From: Thermoplasmata archaeon
GTDB taxonomy: Archaea > Thermoplasmatota > Thermoplasmata > Lutacidiplasmatales > UBA184
NCBI GenBank assembly: GCA_030042815.1
Contig: JASHYY010000141.1
Coordinates: 1 to 12,756 of the forward strand
Length of the DNA stretch: 12,756 nucleotides
Direction of reading: 5' to 3'
The position numbers and the translations under genes are program-made. Of this stretch, positions 11,960 through 12,756 are shown one piece after another. A model generated the notes under the pieces. That model saw only the letters and a list, made by a program, of their open reading frames with translations, did not search any database and was not told where the DNA came from. How positions within the stretch are numbered: position 1 is the first letter of the stretch; every line of letters starts with the position of its first letter.

Positions 11960-12427
11960 ATGGCCGACGGCCTGTTCCGTCGAATCGTGGTGGCGACCGA
12001 CGGCTCGACCAACGCCCAGGCGGCCCTGGAGGCGGGGATCGACCTCACGCGCCACTACGGCGGCAGCCTCGTCATCCTCGCGATCGCCCCGCTGCCGCCG
12101 GTGTATGTCTCCTCGACCGAGCCGTACGTCCCCGCCGCGGTCCCCCAGAGCGAAGTCGGGCGGTACCGGGAGATCGTCGAGGCCGCGGTCCGGAAGGCGG
12201 AGGCCGAGGGCGTTCACGACGTGTCGGGCCTTTGCGATGAGGGGGTCGTCGTGGACGAGATCCTCGCGCACCTCGAGAAGTACCCCACCGACCTTCTCGT
12301 GGTCGGCTCCCGGGGTCTTTCGACCGCTCGCCGCATCCTGCTCGGCAGCGTATCGACCGCGCTCATCAACCGGGCGCCGTGCCCGGTGCTGGTGGTCCGG
12401 GTCCCGGCTACGAAGCCGTCGGCGTGA
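11960..12427 (+). CDS. Universal stress protein (UspA family), ATP-binding type
   Basis: 155 residues, normal for a single-domain Usp. It starts with FRRIVVATDGSTNAQAALEAG, the beta1 strand with the conserved Asp and Ser, and ends with the nucleotide-binding signature VGSRG...LLGS, which fits G-2x-G-9x-G-(S/T) exactly, then NRAPCPVLVVR. This places it in the ATP-binding, MJ0577-like group and not the non-binding group. Members are cytoplasmic dimers that act in stress or regulatory responses; no partner is evident here. The 3' end overlaps rpl10e by 20 bp in the opposite orientation. Promoter evidence is modest. Confidence 0.93.
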   Translation: MADGLFRRIVVATDGSTNAQAALEAGIDLTRHYGGSLVILAIAPLPPVYVSSTEPYVPAAVPQSEVGRYREIVEAAVRKAEAEGVHDVSGLCDEGVVVDEILAHLEKYPTDLLVVGSRGLSTARRILLGSVSTALINRAPCPVLVVRVPATKPSA

Positions 12428-12756
12428 CCACGACCCGCGTGGGGACGGGCAGCTTGTGCGACGCCTTGCGGAGCGCTTCCCGAGCGTCCGCGAGGTGGGC
12501 CTCGGTCGTGTAGACCGTCAGAAGGGCCGTCCCGATCTCCGCACGGACGGCGTGGCCGACCGGCTTTCCGAAGGCGCGTCGCATCCCGTCTGAGATACGG
12601 TCCGCGCCGGCCCCCATCGCCATCTTGTGCTCCCGCAGGACCTGGTGGGGGTAGCGCCGGACCTTGAGGTGGAACTCGTTCGGGGCTGCCTTCTCGAGAA
12701 CCCGGACCGCGCTGACGCGCGCCGCCTCGAGCGCGATGTCCCGGACCTGGGCCGCC
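12408..12756 (-). CDS. rpl10e: Large ribosomal subunit protein L10e / uL16 (archaeal), 5' part outside window
   Basis: The visible 115 residues begin at the window edge in frame with AAQVRDIALEAARVSA and end at TAG (12408-12410). Strong family marks are FHLKVRRYPHQVLREHKM, GAGADRISDGMRRAFGKPVG and AHLADAREALRKASHKLP. The GAGADRxSDGMRxAFGKPVG block is a signature of archaeal/eukaryotic L10e (uL16), which helps form the A-site/P-site tRNA corridor of the large subunit. The family is about 170-180 residues long, so roughly 60 N-terminal residues lie outside. Its last 20 bp overlap the 3' end of uspA tail to tail. This gene is one of the best arguments that the window is archaeal. Confidence 0.95.
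   Translation of the reverse strand, partial: AAQVRDIALEAARVSAVRVLEKAAPNEFHLKVRRYPHQVLREHKMAMGAGADRISDGMRRAFGKPVGHAVRAEIGTALLTVYTTEAHLADAREALRKASHKLPVPTRVVVTPTAS

Noticed and set aside
1..12756. CRISPR array, insertion sequence, rRNA, riboswitch
   Set aside because: No regularly spaced direct repeats, transposase-like protein, rRNA-like stretch or known aptamer pattern was seen on reading both strands.

Overview
The window looks like a high-GC archaeal chromosome segment. Three things point that way: a partial archaeal-type ribosomal protein L10e (uL16) gene, an initiator tRNA-Met without an encoded CCA and with what appears to be an intron spliced at a bulge-helix-bulge site, and several TATA-like AT islands placed about 25-35 nt upstream of starts in otherwise very GC-rich DNA. 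A high-GC member of the Thermoplasmatota is my best guess, but the phylum cannot be fixed from this window alone.

Left block (1-5600), accessory in character. It holds the 3' part of a class C beta-lactamase-like serine hydrolase (+), a GNAT acetyltransferase (-), an ArsR repressor coupled by an ATGA overlap to an AHSA1/SRPBCC protein (-), a free-standing class III nucleotidyl cyclase (+), and a two-gene unit of SRPBCC-methyltransferase and YciI-like protein (-), again joined by an ATGA overlap. These families are common in bacteria, so gene import is plausible. A clear operator-like inverted repeat lies between the TATA-like box and start codon of arsR.

Middle block (5600-7600). A bidirectional promoter region separates the methyltransferase unit from a six-helix membrane protein that resembles DUF981. 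It is followed by a GC-rich hairpin between convergent genes, then ilvE, a branched-chain aminotransferase, on the minus strand.

Metabolic block (7627-10573). Divergent from ilvE, and possibly sharing its promoter island, is a compact operon for a 2-oxoacid:ferredoxin oxidoreductase: a fused gamma-delta subunit, alpha, and beta. IlvE interconverts Val/Leu/Ile and their 2-oxoacids; the oxidoreductase would turn 2-oxoacids into acyl-CoA plus reduced ferredoxin. The pairing suggests branched-chain amino acid catabolism or reductive synthesis, but pyruvate remains a possible substrate.

Right block (10610-12756). The initiator tRNA carries a 28-nt insertion in the D-loop that folds into a near-textbook splicing motif; this is the most unusual thing in the window. 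Then come a small two-helix membrane protein (-), a zinc-ribbon protein with a Pro/Ala/Ser tail (-), a UspA protein (+), and the 3' part of rpl10e (-), which overlaps uspA tail to tail.

I found no CRISPR array, insertion sequence or rRNA. I did not find a multi-gene system that I would call wholly new; the D-loop intron, the promoter/operator architecture and the enzyme fusions are the best leads.
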